A DNA stretch of 64,000 bases, from NCBI RefSeq assembly GCF_025464955.1, contig NZ_JAODNM010000030.1, positions 186,001 through 250,000 on the forward strand, read 5' to 3'. This document shows positions 49,517-58,424 of this stretch, in pieces; the first letter of the stretch is position 1, and every line of letters starts with the position of its first letter. The position numbers and the translations under genes are program-made. Below the pieces are notes generated by a model, which did no database searches, was not told the origin of the DNA, and was given only the letters and a program-made list of their open reading frames with translations. The stretch comes from Amycolatopsis sp. (GTDB lineage: Bacteria > Actinomycetota > Actinomycetes > Mycobacteriales > Pseudonocardiaceae).

Positions 49517-50454
49517 GCGAGCTTGACCCGGGGGTCGAGGGCGGCGTGCGTCACGTCGGTGAGCAGGTTCACCGCGACGACCATGATCGCGAAGACCAGC
49601 GTGATTCCCTGCACAGTGGGGAAATCCCTTCCGAGAATGGAGTTGATCATCTGCTGGCCGATGCCCGGCAGGGAGAAGACGCGCTCGACGACCAGGGTGG
49701 ATCCGGTGAGGTAGGCGATGTTCACACCCAGGACCGTGACCGAGGAGACCGCGGCGTTGCGCAACGCATGCCCGAACACCACCCGAGCGGTGCTGATCCC
49801 CTTGGCGTGCGCGGTCACGATGTAGTCGCTGCCGAGCACGTCGATCATGCTGGCCCGCAGGCTGCGGATCAGGATCGGGGCCAGCGTGAGCGAGATCGTG
49901 ATTCCCGGCAGCACCATGCTCCGGATGTGACCGGCCAGGTCGTCGCCGAATCCGCCCACCGGGAACCAGCCCAGTTTCAGGCCGAACACGAGGATCAGCA
50001 TGATGCCGAGCCAGAAAGCCGGCAGGCCGAGACCGACGACGGGGACAGCGCGGATGACGGCGTCGGCAGCGCCACCCCTCCGGGCCGCGGCCAGTACGGC
50101 GAGCGGCACCGCGATCAGCAGCGTGCACACGGTGCCCGACACCAAGAGCCACAGTGTCGTCGGCAGACTGGTGGAGATCAGCCCGCTCACCGAGCTGTCG
50201 TACACATAGGAGTATCCGAAGTTGCCATGGAACAGGTGGCTCAGGAACGTCAGGTACTGCGTCCACAGTGGCTGGTCGAGCCCCAGCTGAGCGCGCAGCT
50301 CCTGCACCGCCTGCGGAGTAGCGTGGCTGCCGAGCAGTGTCGCCGCCGGATCGCCGGGTATCAGCCGGATCAGAAAGAACACGATCAGGCTGATACCGAG
50401 CAGTACCGGGATCAGCGACACCAGCCGCCGAAGGGTGTAGATCACGTAGGTCAT
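49513..50454 (-). CDS. Oligopeptide-type ABC transporter permease (DppB-like)
   Basis: A 313-residue permease. The N-terminal helix YTLRRLVSLIPVLLGISLIVFFLIRLIPGDPAATLLG is diagnostic for DppB/GsiC permeases. The EAA loop is TAHAKGISTARVVFGHALRNA and the end VVERVFSLPGIGQQMINSILGRDFPTVQG. It lies 15 bases downstream of the binding-protein gene in the same operon. Confidence 0.94.
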   Translation of the reverse strand: MTYVIYTLRRLVSLIPVLLGISLIVFFLIRLIPGDPAATLLGSHATPQAVQELRAQLGLDQPLWTQYLTFLSHLFHGNFGYSYVYDSSVSGLISTSLPTTLWLLVSGTVCTLLIAVPLAVLAAARRGGAADAVIRAVPVVGLGLPAFWLGIMLILVFGLKLGWFPVGGFGDDLAGHIRSMVLPGITISLTLAPILIRSLRASMIDVLGSDYIVTAHAKGISTARVVFGHALRNAAVSSVTVLGVNIAYLTGSTLVVERVFSLPGIGQQMINSILGRDFPTVQGITLVFAIMVVAVNLLTDVTHAALDPRVKLA

Positions 50455-50469
50455 CGGGCGCTCGTTCCG

Positions 50470-52089
50470 TTACAGCGTGACGTCTTCGAGGTGGTAGTAG
50501 CCGGTGGGCAGCACCTTGAAGCCCTTCACCTTGTCCGAGGCCGAATACGGGAACGGGGTGTAGAAGAGGAACCCGAGGAACGCCGAGTCGGCGGCCTGCT
50601 GCTGGATCTGGTTGTACAGCGTCTGCCGTTTGCCCTTGTCGAACTCCCGCTGTGCCTGGTGCAGCAGCTCGATCAGCTGCGGGTTGTTGTAGGCGGTGTC
50701 GAACGAGTGCCCGCCGGAGGTCGGGTCGAGCGCGAACTGCACCAGTTCGTCGGGATCGGCCAGGTCCATCGTCCAGTACGAGTGCGCGATCTCGTAGTCG
50801 AGCTTCGTGGTCAGGTCGTGCTGCGCGCTCGAGTCGACGTTCTGGATGTTCATCGTGATGCCGAGCTCTTTCAGTGACGCCTGCAGGATCTGTGCGATCG
50901 CCGAGTCGACGGAGTCGCCCGACATTGCGAGGTAGGTCGTGGTGAAACCGTGCGGCACGCTGGACTGCGCGAGCTCCTGGCGGGCCTTGTCCATGTTGTA
51001 GGTGATGCCCTGGCAGTTCTTGTCGTAGTAGGGCGCCGAGGGCATCATGAACGAGTTCGCCGGCTGGCCGTTCCCGAACAGGATGTTCTTGACCATCGAT
51101 TCGCGGTCCAACGCGTAGGAGATGGCGCGCCGTACGTGGATGTCCGCGTACGGGGTCTTGTTCTGGTTCATCAGGATGTAGTCGGTCCGGGTCGACGGGA
51201 AGAGGTCGACCTGCACGCCGGGCTGGGCCTTGAGCTGGCTGATGCTGGAGAAGGGCGGCGCCTCGTTGATCTGCGCCTGGCCGCCCTGCAGCTGGATTGC
51301 GCGCGAGTTGTCGTCCGGCACGACCTTCCAGGTCACGGTGTCGACGCCCGGCTTGCCGGGCTGCCAGTAGGTCGGGTTCTTCTTGAGCCGGATGAGGTTG
51401 CCCTTCTGCCACGTGTCCCACCTGAAGGGTCCGGTGGCGACCGGCGCGGCGTAGAAGGCGGCCTTGCTCTTGCCGCCGTAGTCCTTCGGGACGATGCCGT
51501 TGTTGGGGCAGCTCAGATCGGCCAGCAGTGGGGCCCAGGGGTAATTGGTTGTCACGACCACGGTGCTCGCGTCCGGTGTGGACACCTCTTTGATGGCGGA
51601 GTTGATGAACTCCCAGCCGCCGTGGGTCTTGCTCGACTCGTCGATGGAGAACTTCACGTCCGCCGATGTCAACGGTTGTCCATTGTGGAACTTGACGCCC
51701 TGGCGCAGCTTGAGCGTGCAGGTGAGGTTGTCCGGCGACATCTGGTAGCTCTCGGCGAGCCACGGCTTGACGCCCTGACCATCGTCGGTCATTGCCACGA
51801 GGCATTCGTACATCTGCTGGTACACCCACAGCGACGCGTTGCTGAACACCATGGTCTTGTCCATGTCCACCGAGTCCTGGGCCCGCACGATGACGAGGTC
51901 ACCGCCGTTTCCGCCCGAACCGCCCGATGAGGACGAACCACATGCGGCGAGCAGAGGTGTGGCCGCGAAGGCGCCGACTCCCAGTGCGCCCAGCTGGAGC
52001 ATCCGCCGCCGGCTGATCGCCGGTACCCGAAGCTCGGCCGGAATCCTTGTGGGGGCGGGATTCGGGGCTTCGGCACTCTGATCGGACAT
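50470..52089 (-). CDS. Family 5 extracellular solute-binding lipoprotein (Tat-exported)
   Basis: A 539-residue peptide-binding protein. The signal has a twin-arginine motif (ISRRRMLQLG) and a lipobox (LLAAC, cysteine about residue 50), so it is probably exported folded and lipidated. SBP-bac-5 features include VYQQMYECLVAM, TLKLRQGVKFHNGQPLTSADVKFSID and IRRAISYALDRESMV-like segments. It captures peptides, nickel chelates, opines or similar compounds for the linked permeases. GGAG precedes the ATG. It is the first gene of the operon that ends with methylaspartate lyase. Confidence 0.93.
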   Translation of the reverse strand: MSDQSAEAPNPAPTRIPAELRVPAISRRRMLQLGALGVGAFAATPLLAACGSSSSGGSGGNGGDLVIVRAQDSVDMDKTMVFSNASLWVYQQMYECLVAMTDDGQGVKPWLAESYQMSPDNLTCTLKLRQGVKFHNGQPLTSADVKFSIDESSKTHGGWEFINSAIKEVSTPDASTVVVTTNYPWAPLLADLSCPNNGIVPKDYGGKSKAAFYAAPVATGPFRWDTWQKGNLIRLKKNPTYWQPGKPGVDTVTWKVVPDDNSRAIQLQGGQAQINEAPPFSSISQLKAQPGVQVDLFPSTRTDYILMNQNKTPYADIHVRRAISYALDRESMVKNILFGNGQPANSFMMPSAPYYDKNCQGITYNMDKARQELAQSSVPHGFTTTYLAMSGDSVDSAIAQILQASLKELGITMNIQNVDSSAQHDLTTKLDYEIAHSYWTMDLADPDELVQFALDPTSGGHSFDTAYNNPQLIELLHQAQREFDKGKRQTLYNQIQQQAADSAFLGFLFYTPFPYSASDKVKGFKVLPTGYYHLEDVTL

Positions 52090-52183
52090 ACCGGCTCCTT
52101 TGTAAGATCACGGTTCCGCGGCGCGCTCCGGGCCCGGCACGGAGCAGCGATCAGCATTGAAGCATCAGCACGTTTCGAAGAGA

Positions 52184-52210
52184 TTACGTACCAGTTCCTG
52201 ACATACGTAA
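52184..52210. promoter_or_regulatory. Spaced inverted repeat in the divergent transporter promoter region
   Basis: TTACGTA (52184-52190) and TACGTAA (52204-52210) are inverted copies with 13 bases between them, in the 244-base region between the binding-protein gene and the fusion gene. It is a candidate site for the LacI-type regulator encoded at 54589, or another factor. No clear promoter boxes could be set. Confidence 0.35.
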
Positions 52211-52333
52211 AGCGTGATGGCCCGGTTCGGCATCATCCGCAATGAAAACGAAGGCTAGATCACTCCACTCGATTTGGGTAGTGTCGATTTCGGAACCCTC
52301 GCCCAGAGCGGGGAACGACCCCGAGGCGGGCCC

Positions 52334-54469
52334 ATGCGATTGACGATCATCGGCGCCGGCGCGATCGGCGGCACCATCGGCGCTCATCTGATCCGGTCCG
52401 GTCACGAGGTGTTGCTGTGTGACGCGGATCCCGCGCACGTCGCGGCGATCAACGCCGGCGGGCTGACCATCGAAGGTCCGGTCGAGAACTTCACCGTGCC
52501 CGCGCGAGCGGTCACCCCGGAAGACCTGCCCGGTGGCTTGGACCATGTCGCGGTCGCGGTGAAGAGCCAGCACACCGCGCAGGCCGCGGAGCTGCTCCGC
52601 GACCGGCTGTCGCCGACGGGCTACGTGGTCAGTTTCCAGAACGGGCTGACCGCGAATACGCTTTCCGACGTGGTGGGGCAGGCTCGTCTGATCGTCGGCT
52701 TTGTCAACTTCGGGGCGGATGTACTCGGTCCGGGCCGGATCATGCAAGGAAACGTCGGCACCTTTCGCTTGGGGGAGCTGACGGGGGAGATCACCCCGCG
52801 CCTGACCGAGCTCGCCGAAGCGCTGCCGTACGCCCAGCCCACGGACAATATTTTGGGCTTCTTATGGGGCAAGGAAGCTTACGGAGCCATGCTCTACGCG
52901 GGCGCGGTCTCCGACCTGTCGATCGCCGACACCCTGGAGGGGCCGCGGTGGCGGCCGCTGATGCTCGCGCTGGCGCGGGAGGTTCTCGCTCAGGCGCCGG
53001 TGAAACCGGAGGGGTTCGACGGGTTCGACCCGCAGGACCTGCCCGGCTCGCTCGACCGGTTGGTCGCGTTCAACCGCGCGAGCGCCAAGTCGCACAGCGG
53101 CGTCTACCGGGACTTGATGATCCGCCACCGCAAAACCGAGGTGGACGAGCTCCTTCGTGACCTCGACGGGCCGCTGACCACCTACACCGGGGCACTCATC
53201 AAGGCGATCGAGCGCGGTGAACGCACCTGTGAGGTCGCGAACCTGGAGCTGCTCGCGGCCACCGAACGGGCGGAGCGGCTCGGCCGCCCCCTAGGCGCGG
53301 TCGTCGAGGTGTTCCCCGCACCCCGGCGGGCATCTTCGGGGCCACTGCACGGGGTCCAGGTCGCCGTGAAGGACATGATCGACATCGCGGGACACCAGCG
53401 GGGCAACGGCAATCCCGCGGTCACCGTGCCCGCCGCGGCCGACGCCGAGATCATCACCAGACTTCGGACAGCGGGCGCGGACGTCTTCGTGGCTGCCTCG
53501 CTGCTCGAATACGCCGCCGGCGCGGTCCATCCCGAGCTGCCGGAAGCGATGAACCCGCACCATCCGGGCCGGACCGCGGGTGGATCGAGCGGCGGTTCCG
53601 CGGCATTGGTCGGTGCCGGAGTGTGCCCGGTAGCGCTCGGCACGGACACCGGGGGTTCGATCCGGTTGCCCGCCCACTACTGCGGGACGGTCGGGTTCAA
53701 GCCGAGCCACGGTGCGCTGCCACTCGACGGGATCGAACCGCTCGCGCCGACACTCGACCACGTCGGCCTGCTCGCCCGTGATCTCGCCACCACCAACCAG
53801 GTCTTCTCGGCCTTGACGTCCAGGCAGGCCGCTCCGCCGGCCGGCCCGCTCCGGATCGGCGTCGTCCCCGGTCAGCTGGCGCACCCGGCGGTCGAAGACG
53901 ACGTGGCCGGCGCGGTGCGGGCTGCGACGGCGCGCCTGCGCGACTCCGGCTGCACGGTCGAGGACGTGGACGGATCGGTCTTCGCGGAGCTGGAGGAGAC
54001 CTTCTCTGCCATTCTGCTGTTCGAGGCGTGGCAGGTCCACGGCGCGCGAGTGCGGGAGCGGCCAGGTCACTACGGTCCGGAAACCCTGCGGTTGCTGCGT
54101 TCCGCCGCGGAGATCCGCGAGGAAACGTACGAGGCCGCGGTCGCGACGAGGGCACGGCTGCTGCCCGCCGCGACCGAGGTCTACGCCGGCATCGACGTCC
54201 TGCTGACTCCGGCGGCTCCGTTCGTAGCGCCGGTCACGACGCCGCCGGTCGACACGCCGGAAGGCGCCGCGGAGGGCCAGTTCACCGGGATCTTCAACCT
54301 CACCGGGGATCCGGCCCTGGTCCTGCCCTGTGGCCGCGGCTCCGGCGGCCTGCCGGTCGGGCTGCAGCTGTCGTCACCGCCCGGTACCGACATGGCCCTT
54401 CTGGCCGCCGCCGCGTGGGTGGAGTCGGCACTGTGCGGCGGTGACGATCCCCTATGGACAGCGACGTGA
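52334..54469 (+). CDS. Ketopantoate-reductase-like/amidase fusion protein
   Basis: A 711-residue two-domain protein. Residues 1 to about 315 are a ketopantoate-reductase (PanE/ApbA) fold: [47 protein letters not shown], and FNRASAKSHSGVYRDLMIRHRKTEVD. Residues about 330 to 711 are an amidase-signature domain with the Ser-Ser-Lys triad: VAVKDMIDIAG (Lys), TAGGSSGGSAAL (cis-Ser) and GTDTGGSIRLPA (nucleophile). The usual 60 residues before the amidase core are missing and replaced by the reductase's last helix. The frame is continuous. It is divergent from the transporter operon. The pairing suggests a keto acid and an amide bond handled by one polypeptide. A separate paralogue of the first half is at 62241. 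Confidence 0.88.
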   Translation: MRLTIIGAGAIGGTIGAHLIRSGHEVLLCDADPAHVAAINAGGLTIEGPVENFTVPARAVTPEDLPGGLDHVAVAVKSQHTAQAAELLRDRLSPTGYVVSFQNGLTANTLSDVVGQARLIVGFVNFGADVLGPGRIMQGNVGTFRLGELTGEITPRLTELAEALPYAQPTDNILGFLWGKEAYGAMLYAGAVSDLSIADTLEGPRWRPLMLALAREVLAQAPVKPEGFDGFDPQDLPGSLDRLVAFNRASAKSHSGVYRDLMIRHRKTEVDELLRDLDGPLTTYTGALIKAIERGERTCEVANLELLAATERAERLGRPLGAVVEVFPAPRRASSGPLHGVQVAVKDMIDIAGHQRGNGNPAVTVPAAADAEIITRLRTAGADVFVAASLLEYAAGAVHPELPEAMNPHHPGRTAGGSSGGSAALVGAGVCPVALGTDTGGSIRLPAHYCGTVGFKPSHGALPLDGIEPLAPTLDHVGLLARDLATTNQVFSALTSRQAAPPAGPLRIGVVPGQLAHPAVEDDVAGAVRAATARLRDSGCTVEDVDGSVFAELEETFSAILLFEAWQVHGARVRERPGHYGPETLRLLRSAAEIREETYEAAVATRARLLPAATEVYAGIDVLLTPAAPFVAPVTTPPVDTPEGAAEGQFTGIFNLTGDPALVLPCGRGSGGLPVGLQLSSPPGTDMALLAAAAWVESALCGGDDPLWTAT

Positions 54470-54588
54470 CCCGGTCGCTCGGGTAAGACGGTATCGACCA
54501 TTCAGTCCGGTCTTGTACAGTCACGACGTGACATGCGCTTTCTCGCTCCGATGGCGGCCGCCGATCGGCGTCCGGCCCGCGTGTCCGC

Positions 54589-55659
54589 GTGCACAGTGGG
54601 GAGAATCCGGCCATTAACCACGGGGGTAAGGGTTCCGAGAACCGGCGCCCACGCCTGGCCGATATCGCGGAGGCTGTGGGCCTGCACGTTTCGACGGTTT
54701 CGCGGGTGCTCAACGACGACGCGAGTCTCTCGATCAGGCCGGAGACACGCGATCGCATCCTGGCCACCGCTCGGCGCCAGCGATACCGCCCCAACGCGAT
54801 GGCCAGAGGCCTGAAACAGGCTCGCACCGGGGCGCTGGCCATGGTCGTTCCCCTGCTGCGCAACCCGATCTGGGCGAGCATCCAGCGCGGTGCGCTCCAG
54901 GCCGCGGTTGATGGCGGCCAGGTCGTGATGATCCTCGAGGAGCCGCCGGACCATGCCCGTCCTCCGGCGGATTACCAGTACCTCGTCGAGGAGAGCAGGG
55001 CGGACGGGCTGCTGATCGCGACCGCCCAGCGGTCGGCCGGCGAACGGTCCCGTACGCCCACCGTGCCGCACGTCTACCTCAATCGGCGCGGCCCGCGGCC
55101 GGGCAACAACGTCGTGATGGACGAGGAAAAGGCGATGCGCCTGTTCGTCGAACGGCTGTCCGGCCTCGGGCACCGACGGCTCGGCGTGCTCGACGGGTTC
55201 AAGACCATCGACACCGTGTACCGCCGCACGACCGCGATCCGGCGGCTGTGCGCTGAGCACGGCATGTCCGCTGCCTTCGTGCACGCCGAGGACACCGAGG
55301 CCGGCGGATACGACGCCACGATGGGGCTGCTCGCCCGGCGTGACGTGCCGACGGCCATCGGAATCGGGAACCTGAACCAGCTCTTCGGCGCCATGAAGGC
55401 GTTGCGGGAGCGGGGCGCGTCGGTGCCGGAGGACATGTCGCTCGTCAGCTTCGACGAGGACGACTGCCTCGGTTACCTCGAGGTCCCGGTCACCAGCGTG
55501 AGTATGCCGCTGGAGGCGCTCGGCGCGGCCGCGGTGCGCGCACTGATCGAACGGGTCAACGGCGGGTCCGGTACCGATGTGCTGCTGTCGGATCCGCTGG
55601 TCCTCGTCGAGCGCGCCTCTGCCGCCGAACCAAGGCCGGCGCGTCGGCTGCGTCTCTGA
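54589..55659 (+). CDS. LacI-family transcriptional regulator
   Basis: A 356-residue regulator. HTH: RPRLADIAEAVGLHVSTVSRVLNDDASLSIRPETRDRILATARRQRYRPNAMARGLKQARTG. The rest is a periplasmic-binding-type effector domain (LAMVVPLLRNPIWASIQRGA... ERLSGLGHRRLGVLDGF... LVSFDEDDCLGYLEVPVTSVSMP). LacI proteins usually sense sugars, but many catabolic ones sense other small molecules. It starts at a GTG at 54589, 119 bases after the fusion gene and on the same strand. It is in the middle of the transporter island and is likely its local regulator. Confidence 0.92.
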   Translation: MHSGENPAINHGGKGSENRRPRLADIAEAVGLHVSTVSRVLNDDASLSIRPETRDRILATARRQRYRPNAMARGLKQARTGALAMVVPLLRNPIWASIQRGALQAAVDGGQVVMILEEPPDHARPPADYQYLVEESRADGLLIATAQRSAGERSRTPTVPHVYLNRRGPRPGNNVVMDEEKAMRLFVERLSGLGHRRLGVLDGFKTIDTVYRRTTAIRRLCAEHGMSAAFVHAEDTEAGGYDATMGLLARRDVPTAIGIGNLNQLFGAMKALRERGASVPEDMSLVSFDEDDCLGYLEVPVTSVSMPLEALGAAAVRALIERVNGGSGTDVLLSDPLVLVERASAAEPRPARRLRL

Positions 55660-55779
55660 CCTGCAGTTTCGCGGTTTCCCGACGGTCACCCCCGGTCATC
55701 TGTCGTGCACTGATGGCGACAAGTTTCCGGCTCGTTTCGGCCGCGCGGTTCACGAAACAAACGATTTACTACGAGAGGA

Positions 55780-55807
55780 TTGCCGTAGGCAAACCTTTGC
55801 CTTAGTT
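55780..55807 (+). promoter_or_regulatory. Promoter with internal palindrome before the AtzG-like gene
   Basis: TTGCCG (55780-55785) and TTAGTT (55802-55807) are spaced 16 bases, and the ATG follows 7 bases later, as in a leaderless transcript. The spacer contains AGGCAAA-CC-TTTGCCT (55787-55802), a perfect 7-base-arm dyad. It is a good candidate LacI-type operator for the downstream operon. Confidence 0.5.
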
Positions 55808-55814
55808 TTCCCGC

Positions 55815-56063
55815 ATGCGACCGATCGGGAGTACCAGCGGCTCGAAGTACCCGCAGCCGACCGCGGAGGTGTCCGCGGAGATCGTCCGGCGGCTCGCCGG
55901 GATCGTCTCGCTCTATCACGGCGAGACCCTTTCGCCGGCGCAGTTGGACGCGGTCCGGATCTGTGTCACGGCGCAGGTGGCGGCGGCGGAACGGCTGCAC
56001 CGGTTTCCCCTCGCCAACGACCGGGAGCCGATGTTCACGGTGAATGCCGGATTCCCCGGATGA
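55815..56063 (+). CDS. AtzG-like small amidase subunit
   Basis: An 82-residue helical protein. The C-terminal AERLHRFPLANDREPMFTV matches the tail of AtzG (DUF4089) and GatC-like small subunits, where F-P-L-x-x-D-x-E-P is conserved. AtzG binds its amidase partner AtzE (1-carboxybiuret hydrolase) as GatC binds GatA. The stop overlaps the ATG of the amidase gene as ATGA, as expected for paired subunits. The similarity is limited to a short region, so the call is moderate. Confidence 0.6.
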   Translation: MRPIGSTSGSKYPQPTAEVSAEIVRRLAGIVSLYHGETLSPAQLDAVRICVTAQVAAAERLHRFPLANDREPMFTVNAGFPG

Positions 56064-57490
56064 CCAAGGACGAAATCGCCTTCCTGAACATCCGGGAGCT
56101 CGGCGCCCTGCTGCGTGCGGGCGATCTCTCGCCGACGAAGCTCACCGAGCTGTGCCTGCGGCGCCTCGACGATATCGGCCGCCGGCTCAACGCCGTCGTC
56201 ACCGTGACCGAGGACGTGGCGTACCGCGAGGCGGCACTGGCCGAGACAGAGCTGCGCGCCGGCTTGGATCGCGGGCCGCTGCACGGAATTCCCTACGGGC
56301 TCAAGGACATCATCAGCGCCACCGGTGCGCCGACGACCTGGGGTGCGTTCCCGGACCAGCGTTTCGAGCAGGAGGCGACGGTGACGCGCAAGCTGCGTGA
56401 CGCCGGAGCCGTCCTGCTCGCGAAGGTGGCCACCATCGAGCTGGCTGGCGGGATGGGCTACGGCAACCCCGACGCGTCGATCACCGGCGCACCCGGAAAC
56501 CCTTGGCACACCGGAAGATGGACGAACGGCTCGTCGAGCGGGCCTGGCGCGGTGGTCGGTGCGGGCGTGCTTCCGTTCGCGATCGGCAGCGACACCGGTG
56601 GGTCGATCCTGCTGCCTGCCGCCTTCACGGGCACGGCCGGGCTCCGCGCGACCTACGGCCGCGTGAGCCGCGCCGGCGCGATGACGTTGTGCTGGACGCT
56701 GGACCGGCTGGGGCCTCTGTGCCGCTGTGCCGACGACTGCGGCCTCGTGCTGGAGGCCATCGCCGGACCGGATCCGCGAGACCCTTCGACACTCGGCGAG
56801 GGCTACCAATACCGCCGGGCGCGCCCTCGCCGCGACGGGTTCCGGTTCGGTGTCGTCGCCGGCGCCGATGAGGGCGTGGAACCCGAGGTGCGGGCGAACT
56901 TCGCGGGATCTTTGGCGCTGCTGGGGGAGATCGGCACGATCGAAGAGGTCGAACTGCCGGAGCTGCCCTACGACGACGTGGCGGAGATCGTGATCGGTGC
57001 CGAGGCGTATGCGGCCTTCGACGAGTTCATCGCGGCAGGCGGCACCGGCGGGCTCACCGCGGCGAAGGCACACACCCACCGGCTCGCCGGTGCCGTCCTG
57101 CCGGCGCACGACTACCTGCGCGCACAACGCATTCGCCGCGTGATCGCCACCGAGTTCGGCGAGCTCGCCGGCCGCTACGACGCGCTCGTGGCGCCCACCC
57201 TCGGCGTGGTGGCCACCGGCCGCGGCGAGGACTTCGAATACATGCTCCCCGGTGCTTTCCCGCGGCCACTGAACTTTGCCGGTGTGCTGTCCGGAACCCC
57301 GACGATCTCCGTCCTCAACGGCCTCGGCCGGGACGGGCTGCCCACCGGGATCCAGTTCGCTGGCGCGCCGCTGCGCGAGAACGCCGTCATCGACGCCGCC
57401 AGTGCGCTGGAGGCTCGCGCGGGTACCACGGCGCTGCGGCCGGACGGCCCGCATGGTGTCGCGGCGGCGGGGAGGGGCCACCCGGCATGA
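56060..57490 (+). CDS. Amidase signature family enzyme (AtzE/GatA-like)
   Basis: A 476-residue cytoplasmic amidase. The triad is Lys in GIPYGLKDIIS, the cis-Ser in TNGSSSGPGAVV and the nucleophile in GSDTGGSILLPA. The second-position Ser-Ser-Gly-Pro motif is the usual S-S-G. The N-terminal helices (ELGALLRAGDLSPTKLTELCLRRLDDIG) are complete, unlike the fused amidase at 52334. It hydrolyses a carbon-nitrogen amide bond and probably pairs with the AtzG-like protein. The ABC permease gene overlaps its stop as ATGA. Confidence 0.92.
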   Translation: MTKDEIAFLNIRELGALLRAGDLSPTKLTELCLRRLDDIGRRLNAVVTVTEDVAYREAALAETELRAGLDRGPLHGIPYGLKDIISATGAPTTWGAFPDQRFEQEATVTRKLRDAGAVLLAKVATIELAGGMGYGNPDASITGAPGNPWHTGRWTNGSSSGPGAVVGAGVLPFAIGSDTGGSILLPAAFTGTAGLRATYGRVSRAGAMTLCWTLDRLGPLCRCADDCGLVLEAIAGPDPRDPSTLGEGYQYRRARPRRDGFRFGVVAGADEGVEPEVRANFAGSLALLGEIGTIEEVELPELPYDDVAEIVIGAEAYAAFDEFIAAGGTGGLTAAKAHTHRLAGAVLPAHDYLRAQRIRRVIATEFGELAGRYDALVAPTLGVVATGRGEDFEYMLPGAFPRPLNFAGVLSGTPTISVLNGLGRDGLPTGIQFAGAPLRENAVIDAASALEARAGTTALRPDGPHGVAAAGRGHPA

Positions 57491-58410
57491 GCGTGTACGT
57501 CCTGCGCAGGGTGCTTTCCATCGTCGCGCTCGCCATCGGCATCAGCATCCTCGTCTTCCTGATCATCAGGCTGATCCCGGGCGATCCCGCGCTGTCGCTG
57601 CTGGGCACCAACGCGGGTGACCCGGCGCTGGTCGCCCGCCTGCACCAGCAGCTCGGGCTCGACGAGTCGATGCCCGCGCAGTACCTGCGGTGGGTGGGCG
57701 GCGTTCTGCACGGGGACTTCGGTTACTCCTACGGCAGCCAGCAGTCGGTCGGCTCGTTGCTGGCGGCGAACTTCCCGGCCACCCTCGAGCTGACGGTGGC
57801 CGGCCTCGCGCTGTCGCTGGTCTTCGGCGGCTTGATCGGCATCGTGGCCGCGCTCCGACGCAACCGGGCGGCCGACACCGTCGCCATGGGGTTCGCGCTG
57901 ACCTGTATGTCGATTCCCAGTTTCTGGCTGGGGCTGCTGCTGATCCTGCTCTTCGCGGTACAGATTCCGATCTTCGACGTGGTCGGTGGCACCTCGCTCA
58001 AGGGACTGGTCCTGCCGGCGGTGACGCTCGCACTGGGCAGCATCGGCTTCAACGCGCGGTTCGTGCGTTCCAGCGTGATCAATGCCCAGCAGCAGAACCA
58101 CGTCATCACCGCGCAGGCGAAGGGGATCACCGGTCCACAGGTCTTCCGCCGCCACGTCCTGCGCAACGCGCTGCTGCCGATCCTGACCATCACCGGCTTG
58201 CAGGTCGGCCAGCTGATCTCGGGCGTGGTGCTCGTGGAGACAGTGTTCTCGCGACCGGGGATCGGGCGTCTGCTGGTGCAGTCGATCCTGGCCAAGGACT
58301 ACCTGACGGTGCAGGCGGTCGTACTCATCATCGCGGTGTTCTACGCGCTGACCAACTTCGTGGTCGACCTGCTCTATCCCGTGCTCGATCCCCGCGTCGC
58401 GAACCGGTAG
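57487..58410 (+). CDS. Oligopeptide-type ABC transporter permease (DppB-like), second system
   Basis: A 307-residue permease. YVLRRVLSIVALAIGISILVFLIIRLIPGDPALSLLG is the DppB hallmark; the EAA loop is TAQAKGITGPQVFRRHVLRNALLP and the end VETVFSRPGIGRLLVQSILAKDYLTVQ. The ATG overlaps the amidase stop as ATGA, so the enzyme and its transporter are made together. Confidence 0.94.
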   Translation: MSVYVLRRVLSIVALAIGISILVFLIIRLIPGDPALSLLGTNAGDPALVARLHQQLGLDESMPAQYLRWVGGVLHGDFGYSYGSQQSVGSLLAANFPATLELTVAGLALSLVFGGLIGIVAALRRNRAADTVAMGFALTCMSIPSFWLGLLLILLFAVQIPIFDVVGGTSLKGLVLPAVTLALGSIGFNARFVRSSVINAQQQNHVITAQAKGITGPQVFRRHVLRNALLPILTITGLQVGQLISGVVLVETVFSRPGIGRLLVQSILAKDYLTVQAVVLIIAVFYALTNFVVDLLYPVLDPRVANR

Positions 58411-58424
58411 CGGAAGGAGAAGCC

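Noticed and set aside
48662..51829. A 1055-codon open frame on the minus strand
   Set aside because: Only the last 284 codons are a gene (DppC-like permease). The rest is an arginine-rich out-of-frame shadow of the DppB and binding-protein genes, common in GC-rich DNA.
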